This document shows positions 43,898 to 51,563 of a stretch of DNA of 64,000 nucleotides, piece by piece. The stretch covers positions 3,844,001 through 3,908,000 of the forward strand of contig NZ_SMFZ01000001.1 in assembly GCF_004339565.1 (NCBI RefSeq), read 5' to 3'. The stretch is from Pseudonocardia endophytica (GTDB lineage Bacteria; Actinomycetota; Actinomycetes; Mycobacteriales; Pseudonocardiaceae). The stretch's first letter is position 1; each line of letters opens with the position of its first letter. Under the pieces are notes generated by a model that searched no databases, had not been told where the DNA came from, and saw nothing but the letters and a program-made list of their open reading frames with translations. A program made the translations under genes and the position numbers.

Positions 43898-45727
43898 ATG
43901 TCGTACCTGCTCGGGATCGACCTGGGCACGACCTACACCGCCGCCGCCGTGCTGCGCACCCGAGGCGGTGAGGCCGTCGGCGAGCCCGAGATGGTCGGGC
44001 TCGGTGCCCACGGCTCCGAGATGCCGTCCGTCGTGCTCGACGGCGAGGACGGGTCGTTGCTCGTCGGTGACGCCGCCGAGCGCCGCGCGATGGTCGAGCC
44101 GGACCGGGTCGCCCGGGAGTTCAAGCGCCGGATCGGCGACCCCACCCCGGTCTCGCTCGGCACCGGCGCCCTGCCGGCCGAGGAGCTCGCCGCGACGGTC
44201 GTGCGGCACGTCGTCGACACCGCCGCCGCGCGCGAGGGCGGTATGCCGGAGCGGATCGCGCTAACCCACCCGGCGTCCTGGGGAGGGCACAAGCTGGAGC
44301 TGCTGCGCTCGGCGCTCGACCCGGCGCTGGAGGGTCTGGGCGCACCGCAGGTGGAGTTCCTGGCGGAGCCGCAGGCCGCGGCCGTCTGCTACGCCGCGGC
44401 CGAACGCGTCGAACCCGGCTCCACCATCGCCGTCTACGACCTCGGCGGCGGCACCTTCGACTCCGCCGTCGTCCGCAAGGACGCCCCCGGATCCGGCACC
44501 GGCGGCTTCACCCTGCTCGGACGCCCCGAAGGACTCGAGTTCCTCGGCGGCGTCGACTTCGACGAGGTCGTGTTCGAACACGTCCGCGCCGGAGCAGGCG
44601 ACGCCTTCGCCGGCCTCGACGAGTCCGACCCCGCCGTCTGGGCCGCCGTCGCCCGCCTGCGCCGCGAATGCCGCGAAGCCAAGGAAGGCCTCTCCTCCGA
44701 CACCGAGGTCTCCGTCCCCGTCTGGCTCGGCGGCGCCCAGACCGTCGTCCGCCTGCACCGCAGCGAGTTCGAAGAACTCATCGGCCCCCGCATCGAGGAC
44801 TCCGTCGAGGCACTGCGCCGCGCCGTCGACTCCGCAGGCCTCGACCCCTCCGAACTGTCCTCGGTCCTGCTCGTCGGCGGCTCCTCACGGATCCCGCTGG
44901 TCGCCCAGACCGTCTCCGAACGCCTCGACCGCCCGGTCGCCGTCGACGCCGACCCGAAGAACGCCATCGCCAAGGGCGCCGCACTCGCCATGCTCCCGCG
45001 GCACGCGGCGTCGTGGCCGGCGGTCGAGGTGCCGGTCCAGCGGGCCGTGCCGGAGGAGTCCGACGTCGAGCGCACCGGCCCGATCGAGACCGTCGCGCTG
45101 TCCTTCCAGGACGCCCCGACCGAGCGGTTCGCCGCTGTCGCGCTGCTCGAGCCGGCGACGCGCATCGCCGCCGCTCCCGTCCGTCCGGGCTTCACGGGCA
45201 CGTCGTCGTACGTCACGCAGGACACCGGCCCGCAGCGCGGCACCGACAACCGCGCCCGCTGGCTGGTCGGCGCGGGTGGACTGGCCGGAGCGCTCGCGAT
45301 CGTCGCGGCCGTGCTGCTCTGGCCGACTGCCGCCGTGACGCTGGACGGCGCCAGCGCGCGCTCGATCGTGCCGGACACGGGCGCCGCTCCGACGACGAGT
45401 GCTCCCCCGGCTCCTGCCGCTCCGGCGGCCCCGTCGACCGAGCCCCACCAGGGGGCGACGACGAACCGCGCCACGGACCCGACGAAGCGCCCTGCCGCTC
45501 CGGCTCCGGCCGTGATCCCGCCGGTTGCGCCCGCGCCGGCCGCTCCGAAGGCCCCGACGGCTCCGGCGGCACCCGCGCCGGTCGTCAAGGACCCGGTGAA
45601 GGTCCCGCCGAAGGACGACACGTCCAAGGAGCCGACGACGCCGGTCGACCCCTGCAAGCCCACCGACGGGTCGACGCCTCCGGCGTCGTGCACGGCGACC
45701 CCGCCTGCACCGGCGGCCGGGTCCTGA
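43898..45727 (+). CDS. Membrane-anchored Hsp70-family ATPase lacking substrate-binding domain
   Basis: A 609-residue protein. Residues 1-370 form an Hsp70 nucleotide-binding domain with all three ATP motifs: GIDLGTTYTAAAV (phosphate 1, residues 6-18), AVYDLGGGTFDSAVV (phosphate 2, 178-192) and SVLLVGGSSRIPLV (adenosine, about 320-333). The usual beta-sandwich substrate-binding domain and helical lid are missing. An 80-residue linker leads to a membrane helix (about 454-478, LVGAGGLAGALAIVAAVLLW) and a Pro/Ala/Thr/Lys-rich extracytoplasmic tail with two cysteines. ATG 43898 has GAGGGG nine bases upstream. It diverges from the IniB-like operon, so its ATPase may sense or drive that system. Confidence 0.92.
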   Translation: MSYLLGIDLGTTYTAAAVLRTRGGEAVGEPEMVGLGAHGSEMPSVVLDGEDGSLLVGDAAERRAMVEPDRVAREFKRRIGDPTPVSLGTGALPAEELAATVVRHVVDTAAAREGGMPERIALTHPASWGGHKLELLRSALDPALEGLGAPQVEFLAEPQAAAVCYAAAERVEPGSTIAVYDLGGGTFDSAVVRKDAPGSGTGGFTLLGRPEGLEFLGGVDFDEVVFEHVRAGAGDAFAGLDESDPAVWAAVARLRRECREAKEGLSSDTEVSVPVWLGGAQTVVRLHRSEFEELIGPRIEDSVEALRRAVDSAGLDPSELSSVLLVGGSSRIPLVAQTVSERLDRPVAVDADPKNAIAKGAALAMLPRHAASWPAVEVPVQRAVPEESDVERTGPIETVALSFQDAPTERFAAVALLEPATRIAAAPVRPGFTGTSSYVTQDTGPQRGTDNRARWLVGAGGLAGALAIVAAVLLWPTAAVTLDGASARSIVPDTGAAPTTSAPPAPAAPAAPSTEPHQGATTNRATDPTKRPAAPAPAVIPPVAPAPAAPKAPTAPAAPAPVVKDPVKVPPKDDTSKEPTTPVDPCKPTDGSTPPASCTATPPAPAAGS

Positions 45728-45777
45728 TCGGTCCCCACCGCCCGGATCCCGACAATCCGGACGGCATGATGTGACGC

Positions 45778-45819
45778 GTCGGGGTCGGTGCGGATCGGGA
45801 GCCCCCGCACCGCCCCGAC
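45778..45819 (+). terminator. Terminator of the Hsp70-like gene
   Basis: CGGTGCGG pairs with CCGCACCG, extended by seven more pairs (GTCGGGG/CCCCGAC) after one bulged T, giving a 15-bp stem with an 11-base loop about 50 bp after the stop. Confidence 0.75.
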
Positions 45820-45862
45820 CCTTCCTCCCAGGGCCTACCGCCCGGGGCCGGCCGCGCCTCTT

Positions 45863-45922
45863 GATCGGCTGGAGTGGTCGGATCGCGCCACTGGTGGCGT
45901 GTCCTGACCGGTCCCGCTGATC
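45863..45922. repeat. Palindromic 60-bp repeat, copy A
   Basis: GATCGGCTGGAGTGGTC... to ...CTGATC is largely self-complementary (arms of about 28 bases around CTGG), so it can fold into a long stem-loop. It matches copy B at about 80% over 72 bp. It looks like a dispersed REP-type intergenic element. Confidence 0.65.
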
Positions 45923-45966
45923 ATGGCTGGGCGTTCGTGCGGCCCACCTTCGCGCACCACTCCGGT

Positions 45967-46026
45967 GATCGGCAGGAGTGTCTGGATCGCGCCGTTGGTG
46001 GCGCGTTCTGACCGTTTCCGCCGATC
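45967..46026. repeat. Palindromic 60-bp repeat, copy B
   Basis: Same 60-bp self-complementary unit as copy A, 104 bp downstream in direct orientation, with 14 differences in 72 aligned bases. The GATCGCGCC...GGTGGCGC core is best conserved. Confidence 0.65.
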
Positions 46027-46172
46027 GTGAGCGGGCGGGATCGCGGGGACGCCGGGGCGGGTGTCGTCAAGGTGGGTTCCGTGTGACCCACAACGGGTGA
46101 CAACGGCGTATTTCCGCACCTGAGACGTGGTACACCGGAAGCACACGTTCGAGCAGACGAGGGGGAACCGCG

Positions 46173-46580
46173 GTGGCGCGGTGGGCAGGAACGGTCATCG
46201 GTATGGCGGCACTGGCGCTGGGGTTCGCGTACCTCGCGTTCGGGTGGCCGGTACTGATCGTCGGCGGGCCGTTGTTCGTCGGTGTGGTGGCGACGTTGGT
46301 CGTGCTTCTCGTGACCGAACGGCCGCGGCGCGCGCTGCGGGACCGTCGCGACGGCCGGACCGTGCAGACCCCGTGGCGCACGGCGGCCGAGCGCGGCGAG
46401 ACGTCGACAACGGGTCTGATGAGCGGCTTCTTCGAGCTCAGCCCGCAGGACCGGGTCCCGCCGATCGGCGACTACCGGATCCCCGCACAGGCGGGCGCGC
46501 CGGAGGACGCCGACACCCCGTCGGCGCCGTGGAGCCGCATCGCCCGGATCGCGCGGACGGGTCGCCCGGCGGGCGTCTGA
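46173..46580 (+). CDS. Small membrane protein, unknown
   Basis: A 135-residue protein with two N-terminal membrane helices (GTVIGMAALALGFAYLAFGW; VLIVGGPLFVGVVATLVVLLV) and a basic cytosolic tail of 85 residues (ERPRRALRDRRDGR...). GTG 46173 is the first in-frame start and agrees with the hydrophobic onset; a GGGGGAA site lies upstream. I recognise no family. It stands about 70 bp before a DMT transporter gene and may be cotranscribed with it. Confidence 0.65.
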   Translation: MARWAGTVIGMAALALGFAYLAFGWPVLIVGGPLFVGVVATLVVLLVTERPRRALRDRRDGRTVQTPWRTAAERGETSTTGLMSGFFELSPQDRVPPIGDYRIPAQAGAPEDADTPSAPWSRIARIARTGRPAGV

Positions 46581-46649
46581 TCCCATCCGTGACAATCACG
46601 GGGTGCGCAGGCCGGGGTCGGACCGCTCCCGACGTGGGGGGACCGTCCC

Positions 46650-47474
46650 GTGGTGATCGGCATGCTGTTCGCGGTCGTCGCGATGGTGTTCAACTGCCTC
46701 GCTGCGATCCTGCAGTCCGACGCGGCCGGTCAGGTCACCCGGACGTCGGCGGTGCTCGCCCGTCCGCGGTTCGTGGCGGGCCTCGGCGTCGACGTGCTGG
46801 CCTACACCTGCGTGGTCATCGCGCTGCAGCACCTTCCGGTGTTCGCCGTGCAGGCGACGGTCGCCGGCGCGATCGCGCTGACCGCGTTGTACGCCCGGTT
46901 CGTGAAGCTGGAGATGCTCCGGCCGGTCCACCGGGTCGCGATCGGCGCGAGCATGGTCGGCCTCGTGCTCGTCGCGCTCAGCGCTGGCAGTGACAAGGGC
47001 GCCCGCTACGGCAGCCCGACCACGACGATCGTCGTGATGGCGCTCGCGGCGTTGACGCTCGTGATCCTCACCGCCGCGACGCGACGGGTGTGGAAGCCGT
47101 GGCCGTCCGGGATCATGGCCGGGCTCGGTCTCGGCGGCGGGTCCGTCTGCGTCCGCGCCATGCAGCTCGAGCCGGGCAACATCATCGTCGCGCTGCTGAC
47201 CGAGCCGCTCGTGTACATCCTGATCGCGCTGTGGGCGACCGGCCTCTACAACTACGCGCGGGCGCTGCGGCTCGGCGACGTCGCCACGGTCACGGCGCTG
47301 TACATGGTCACCCAGGTGATCGTGCCGGGCATCGTCGGGATCGTGCTGCTCGGCGACCGGGTCCGCGACGGGTGGGTGCCGGTCGCCGTGATCGGCCTGC
47401 TGATGGCCGTCTACGGCGTGCTCGTGCTGGCCAGGCGCAAACCCGTGCGGCGGAAGCCCGCGCGGGTAACCTGA
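46650..47474 (+). CDS. DMT-superfamily (EamA-like) membrane transporter
   Basis: A 274-residue membrane protein with nine or ten helices in two half-repeats, like drug/metabolite-transporter proteins. It begins VIGMLFAVVAMVFNCLAAILQ. The second half has LGLGGGSVCVRAMQLEPGNII and LIALWATGLYNYARALRLGDVATVTALYMVTQVIVPGIVGIVLLGDR, where the last part matches the EamA end motif. A short basic tail closes it. The substrate is unknown. GTG 46650 is at the end of a GGGGGGACC stretch. The next gene begins six bases after the stop, suggesting one transcript with the hydrolase. Confidence 0.82.
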   Translation: MVIGMLFAVVAMVFNCLAAILQSDAAGQVTRTSAVLARPRFVAGLGVDVLAYTCVVIALQHLPVFAVQATVAGAIALTALYARFVKLEMLRPVHRVAIGASMVGLVLVALSAGSDKGARYGSPTTTIVVMALAALTLVILTAATRRVWKPWPSGIMAGLGLGGGSVCVRAMQLEPGNIIVALLTEPLVYILIALWATGLYNYARALRLGDVATVTALYMVTQVIVPGIVGIVLLGDRVRDGWVPVAVIGLLMAVYGVLVLARRKPVRRKPARVT

Positions 47475-47480
47475 CGACCC

Positions 47481-48215
47481 GTGCCGCAGCTCGAACGCCC
47501 CGGCGTCTCCCTGTACTACGAGGACCACCGGCCGTCGTCGCCCGCCTCGGACGTCCCGATCCTGCTGATCGCGCCCGGCGGGATGCGATCGACGGTCGAC
47601 TTCTGGCAGCACGCGCCCTGGAACCCGGTCACCCACCTCTCCGAGCGCTACCGCGTGATCGCCATGGACCAGCGCAACGCCGGTTCCTCGGTCGCCGACG
47701 TGCACGGCACCGACGGATGGTCGAGCTGGACCACCGACCAGCTCGCAGTGCTCGACCATCTCGGCGTCGACGAGTTCGCCGTGCTCGGCATGTGCATCGG
47801 CGGCTCCTACATCGCGAGCCTGCTGGCCACCGCACCGCAGCGGATCCGGGCGGCCGTGACGCTCCAGCCGATCGGCCGCGACGGCAACCAGGAGCGGTTC
47901 GACGGGATGGTCGACGACTGGGCCGCCGAGCTCGCCCCTGCGCACCCGGAGGCGACGGAGGCCGACTGGGCGGGGCTGCGCACGAACCTGTTCGGTGGCG
48001 GCGGGGTCCTGTTCAGCGTGCCCGACGAGGCGCTGGCCCACGTCACGACGCCGTGGCTGGTGCTGATGGGCGGCGACGAGGCACATCCGGAGTCGGCGTC
48101 CCGTCGTCTCGCGGAGCTGGCTCCCGGCGTCACGCTCGTCGAACGGTGGAAGGCGCCGGAGTACGTCGAGGCCGGACGACGAGCCGTCGACGGGTTCCTG
48201 GCCGAGCACCTCTGA
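47481..48215 (+). CDS. Alpha/beta hydrolase with Cys at the nucleophile position
   Basis: A 244-residue alpha/beta-hydrolase. ILLIAPGGMRSTVDFW gives the oxyanion part and MDQRNAGSS the following turn. The nucleophile elbow reads LGMCIGGSYIASLL (about residues 92-105), a Cys instead of Ser, as in dienelactone-hydrolase-type enzymes. A late acid (MGGDEAHPES) is present, but no His is evident in the usual last-loop context (the chain ends WKAPEYVEAGRRAVDGFL). Activity is therefore uncertain. It starts six bases after the DMT transporter stop. Confidence 0.82.
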   Translation: MPQLERPGVSLYYEDHRPSSPASDVPILLIAPGGMRSTVDFWQHAPWNPVTHLSERYRVIAMDQRNAGSSVADVHGTDGWSSWTTDQLAVLDHLGVDEFAVLGMCIGGSYIASLLATAPQRIRAAVTLQPIGRDGNQERFDGMVDDWAAELAPAHPEATEADWAGLRTNLFGGGGVLFSVPDEALAHVTTPWLVLMGGDEAHPESASRRLAELAPGVTLVERWKAPEYVEAGRRAVDGFLAEHL

Positions 48216-48267
48216 GCGGATCCGTTTCGTTCACGACACCGCACGCGGGCCGGTCCAGGATGGACCC

Positions 48268-48606
48268 ATGCCGACGTGGGATGACGTGGTCCGGATCGCG
48301 ACCGCACTGCCGGAGGTCGAGGAGTCGACGTCCTACGGGACGCCGTCGTTGAAGGTCCGCAGGAAGGGCTTCGCGCGCCTGCGGACCGAGGCCGAGGGCG
48401 GGCTCATGGTCAGGTGCCCGATGGAGGAGAAGGAGGCGCTGCTCGCCTCCGGCGACCCCGCGTTCTACACGACCCCGCACTACGACGGGTACGGCTCCAT
48501 CCTCATCGACCTCGACCGGATCGACGAGCAACGGCTCACCGAGCTGATCGAGGACGCGTGGCGTGGCAGTGCCCCGGTGACCGTGATCCGGAAGTTCGAC
48601 GCCTGA
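48268..48606 (+). CDS. MmcQ/YjbR family protein
   Basis: A 112-residue small protein of the MmcQ/YjbR (CyaY-like fold, DUF419) family. TWDDVVRIATALPEVEESTSYGTPSLKVRRKGFARL is the family entry, followed by MVRCPMEEKEALLASGDPAFYTTPHYDGYGSILIDLDRID and a C-terminal helix. Members are thought to bind DNA or act in stress responses, but the function is not settled. It lies between the hydrolase and a ketopantoate-reductase-like gene, 12 bp from the latter. Confidence 0.88.
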   Translation: MPTWDDVVRIATALPEVEESTSYGTPSLKVRRKGFARLRTEAEGGLMVRCPMEEKEALLASGDPAFYTTPHYDGYGSILIDLDRIDEQRLTELIEDAWRGSAPVTVIRKFDA

Positions 48607-48618
48607 CAGGCTGGCCCC

Positions 48619-49584
48619 GTGCGCTACGTGGTGATCGGTGCGGGGGCCGTCGGCGGGACGATCGGGGTGCGGCTGCACGAGGCGGGGCGCGACGTGGTGC
48701 TCGTCGCCCGCGGACCGCACCTGGCCGCCATCCGCGAGCACGGGCTGCGGTTCGACGACCCGGAGCGCTCCCGGACCGTGCGGGTACCGGTCGCCGGGAC
48801 CGTCGCCGAGGTCGCGCCGGGCGCGGGCGACGTCGTCGTGCTGGCCGTGAAGAGCCAGGACACGGCCGCGGTCCTCGACGAGCTCGCCCCCGGCGTGCCG
48901 GTGGTCTGCGCCCAGAACGGGGTCGCGAACGAGCGGGAGGCCCACGGGCGCGGCTTCCCGACGCAGGCGATGCTCGTCATCCTGCCCGCCGAGCACTACG
49001 AGCCGGGCGTCGTCGTCGCGTCGTCGGTGCCGGTGCCGGGCGTGCTGGACGTCGGCACCCACCCCACCGGTACGGACGAGCTGAGCGAGAAGATCGCCGC
49101 CGACCTCACCGCGGCCGGGTTCTCGTCGCGGGCCGATCCGCACGTGATGGACGCGAAGTACGGCAAGCTCCTGACGAACCTGGCGAACGCGGCGGACGCG
49201 ATCTGCGGCGCGGACGATCCGGCGTTCGACGAGGTCGCCGCCGCGGCCCGCGCCGAAGGCGCCGACTGTCTGGCCGCGGCCGGGGTCGCGGTCCGCCCGG
49301 ACGAGGACGACCGGGTCCGCCGTGAGGGCGTGATCACCGAGTCACCGGTCGGCGGGCTGGAGCGCCGCGGCTCGTCGATGTGGCAGAGCCTGCGACGCGG
49401 GACCGGCCGGACCGAGGCCGCGTTCCTGAACGGCGAGGTCGTCGCGCTCGGGGCGGTCCATGGTGTCCCGACGCCGGTGAACGCCGAGCTGCTCCGCGTC
49501 GTGACGGAGATGGGCGAGGCGGGCGAGCCGCCCGCGTCCCGCGACGGCGCCGGCCTGCTCGCCGCGGCGACGGCCGGCGGCTGA
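48619..49584 (+). CDS. Ketopantoate reductase family protein (PanE/ApbA-like)
   Basis: A 321-residue NADPH-dependent oxidoreductase. The Rossmann motif YVVIGAGAVGGTIG (residues 3-16) and the VVVLAVKSQDTAAVLDELAP, CAQNGVANE and MDAKYGKLLTNLANA segments are those of PanE. The latter includes the catalytic Lys of the family. It would reduce 2-dehydropantoate to pantoate, but many actinobacterial paralogues act on other ketoacids, and no pantothenate genes adjoin. GTG 48619 follows GACAGGCTGGCCCC, a weak site. Confidence 0.88.
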   Translation: MRYVVIGAGAVGGTIGVRLHEAGRDVVLVARGPHLAAIREHGLRFDDPERSRTVRVPVAGTVAEVAPGAGDVVVLAVKSQDTAAVLDELAPGVPVVCAQNGVANEREAHGRGFPTQAMLVILPAEHYEPGVVVASSVPVPGVLDVGTHPTGTDELSEKIAADLTAAGFSSRADPHVMDAKYGKLLTNLANAADAICGADDPAFDEVAAAARAEGADCLAAAGVAVRPDEDDRVRREGVITESPVGGLERRGSSMWQSLRRGTGRTEAAFLNGEVVALGAVHGVPTPVNAELLRVVTEMGEAGEPPASRDGAGLLAAATAGG

Positions 49585-49770
49585 CCGCAGCCGTCCCGGC
49601 CCGTGGCATGCGGCGATTCGCCGCAGCGCACTAGCCCGTTACGCCGTCCCCAACTCTGATGAACTACGCCGTTCGGTCCAGCTCGGCCGATAACGACACC
49701 CCGTTCCGACCTCGATGAACGGGCATGCGGCCGGAACCGGAGGCCGCGCGTCGTCGGGGAGTGGTCGGGA

Positions 49771-50655
49771 ATGGGCGAACGGTGCCGGTGCGGGGCGGAT
49801 CTCCTGCCCGGACTGCACTTCTGCGTGGGGTGCGGGGCGGACCTCGCGGTCGCGGCGCGTCCGGCGGCGATGGCCGTGGGGCGCGGACCCGCTCCGTCGG
49901 CACCGGTGTGGGGTCCCGTCCCGCGCGGTGCGGCTCCGTCGTACCCGCCGGTCCCGGTGTCGCAGCCGACGACGCTGCGTCCGGCTCCGGTGCCGGCTCC
50001 TGCCTCGTACGCGCCGTTCCAGCCCGCCCCCGTCCCGTACGCGCCGGTCCAGTACGTCCCGGTCCCGCAGGCCGTGGCCCCCACGGCCCGGGCCTGGTCG
50101 CCCGCTCCGTGGCTGGTCGCGCTGTCCGTCGTGCTCGTTGTGCTGCTGTCCGCGGGCGCCGTGCTGGTGACGCTGCGCCCCGCGCTCGTGTTGGGCGACG
50201 CGTCGCCCACCGTCGTCCCGGCGGCCGCCGCACCGACCGGCGCCTCGGGTGCGCAGCCGTTCCTGCCCGCCGTCGCGCCGTCGGCGTCCGACGAGCTCCG
50301 GGACCAGGTCGAGCAGGACCGCGTCCGGGTCGAGTCGACGACCGGGTGGTGGGTCCCGCAGCTGTCGTCGAAGAAGTCCGGCACGGTCGACGGCGGCGTG
50401 CGCTACGACGACGCGGCGATCCTCGGTCACTACCGCGGCCTGGCCGCCCAGTACCCAGGTGCGGCCCTGCTGTACTCCGGGGACTGGCCGGTGTTCAGAG
50501 GAGGCGACTACTGGGTCGTGGTCGTCGCGCAGCCGTTCTCCACCGCCGCCCAGGCCAACGCCTGGTGCGACGCGCAGGGCTTCGGTTCCGACGACTGTTT
50601 CGCCAAGAGCCTCTCCCACTCCGGTGGCCCGACCGGCACGACGGTGCACCGGTGA
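49771..50655 (+). CDS. Zinc-ribbon membrane protein with extracytoplasmic SPOR-like domain
   Basis: A 294-residue protein. The start is a zinc ribbon (CRCGADLLPGLHFCVGCGADL, four Cys in CxC..CxxC). A Pro/Val/Ala-rich linker follows, then one membrane helix (about 112-134, WLVALSVVLVVLLSAGAVLV). The extracytoplasmic part (about 175-285) carries DELRDQVEQDRVRVESTTGWWVPQLSSKKSG, then ALLYSGDWPVFRGGDYWVVVVAQPFSTAAQANAWC, which resembles a SPOR-type peptidoglycan-binding fold also attached to Ser/Thr kinases in related genomes. It is probably an envelope sensor or scaffold. ATG 49771 follows GGGGAGTGGTCGGGA. Confidence 0.78.
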   Translation: MGERCRCGADLLPGLHFCVGCGADLAVAARPAAMAVGRGPAPSAPVWGPVPRGAAPSYPPVPVSQPTTLRPAPVPAPASYAPFQPAPVPYAPVQYVPVPQAVAPTARAWSPAPWLVALSVVLVVLLSAGAVLVTLRPALVLGDASPTVVPAAAAPTGASGAQPFLPAVAPSASDELRDQVEQDRVRVESTTGWWVPQLSSKKSGTVDGGVRYDDAAILGHYRGLAAQYPGAALLYSGDWPVFRGGDYWVVVVAQPFSTAAQANAWCDAQGFGSDDCFAKSLSHSGGPTGTTVHR

Positions 50656-50677
50656 CCGCCCCGATCGTGCACGCGTA

Positions 50678-50810
50678 ATGGACATCGGCCCGGCCTGGAT
50701 CCTCGTGGCGGTCGTCAGCACGTCCTGTTCCTGGCCTACGCCCGGGTCGGTGTGACCGCGCCGTCGCGACCCGGTGACCCGCCCACCGTCCGGATCCCGG
50801 TCGTCGGAAG
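50678..50810 (+). pseudogene. Possible frameshifted small membrane ORF
   Basis: ATG 50678 begins MDIGPAWILVAVVST. About 15 codons in, a one-base shift restores a hydrophobic stretch VLFLAYARVGV followed by TAPSRPGDPPTVRIP. Joined, the parts form one membrane helix with a short tail. Either this is a broken small gene or a sequencing error; the unshifted frame stops after 25 residues. Confidence 0.25.
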
Positions 50811-50858
50811 CCCCGGAATGCCGCTGACGACGGTCGCCGCGCGATCTACCGTCGTAGT

Positions 50859-51479
50859 GTGGACACCGACACCGAGATCCGCACCGTCGCCGACCTGGAG
50901 GCCCTGACCGGCACGCCGATGCCGTCGGCGATCCGGAAGGAACGTGACCGGCTCCTCGACGTCCACCGCGAATGGCTCGCTGTCTCGCCGTTCTGCCTGC
51001 TCGCGACGAGCGGAGCGGACGGGACGTGCGACGTGTCACCGAAGGGCGACCCGCCCGGTTTCGCCCTCGCCGTCGACGAGCACACGCTCTCCGTCCCGGA
51101 GCGGCCCGGCAACGGACGTGTGGACGGCTGGCGCAACGTGCTGGAGAACCCGCACGTCGGGCTGATCTTCCTGGTGCCGGGCCGCACGGACACGCTGCGG
51201 GTGAACGGTCGCGCTCGGCTCGTGCGCGACGCCCCGTACTTCGACGCGATGGCGGTGCGGAACCGACGCCCGATCCTGGCCATGGAGGTCGACGTGGCAC
51301 AGGTGTTCTTCCACTGCCCGAAGGCGTTCATGCGCTCGAAGCTGTGGGACCACGGGAGCTGGCCGGAGGACACGCTGCCCTCGATCGCCCGGATCGCGAA
51401 GCAGCTCGCCCGTCAGGACGAGCCGCTGGAGCAGATCGAGGCCTACTACGGCCCGTCGTACGCGGAGAAGCTGTACTGA
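50859..51479 (+). CDS. PPOX-type FMN-dependent flavoprotein (MSMEG_1061-like)
   Basis: A 206-residue split-barrel flavoprotein related to pyridoxamine-phosphate oxidase. FCLLATSGADGTCDVSPKGDPPGF (about residues 45-68) lines the FMN site. WRNVLENPHVGLIFLVPGRTDTLRVNGRARL is the mid-barrel, and FFHCPKAFMRSKLWDHGSWPE is diagnostic of the MSMEG_1061-type group. Substrates are unknown, and F420 is an alternative cofactor in related actinobacterial enzymes. GTG 50859. It is followed 84 bp later by an AraC gene. Confidence 0.9.
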   Translation: MDTDTEIRTVADLEALTGTPMPSAIRKERDRLLDVHREWLAVSPFCLLATSGADGTCDVSPKGDPPGFALAVDEHTLSVPERPGNGRVDGWRNVLENPHVGLIFLVPGRTDTLRVNGRARLVRDAPYFDAMAVRNRRPILAMEVDVAQVFFHCPKAFMRSKLWDHGSWPEDTLPSIARIAKQLARQDEPLEQIEAYYGPSYAEKLY

Positions 51480-51563
51480 CGCCGTACCGAAGCGCGGAAC
51501 GCCGCACTTGACGGGCGGCGTACGGCCGGGATTCTGAGGAGCACCTCGACGAGGAGGTCGCCC

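Larger units (their letters stand above)
45728..46172. other. Intergenic region with terminator and two palindromic repeats
   Basis: 445 bp without a gene. It contains the Hsp70-like gene's terminator and two 60-bp self-complementary repeats. From 46090 the sequence is less GC-rich (TGACAACGGCGTATTTCC) and may hold the promoter of the next small membrane-protein gene. Confidence 0.5.

Noticed and set aside
49700..49723. CCCGTTC/GAACGGG hairpin before the zinc-ribbon gene
   Set aside because: A seven-bp stem with a ten-base loop is too weak to call a terminator or operator without more evidence.
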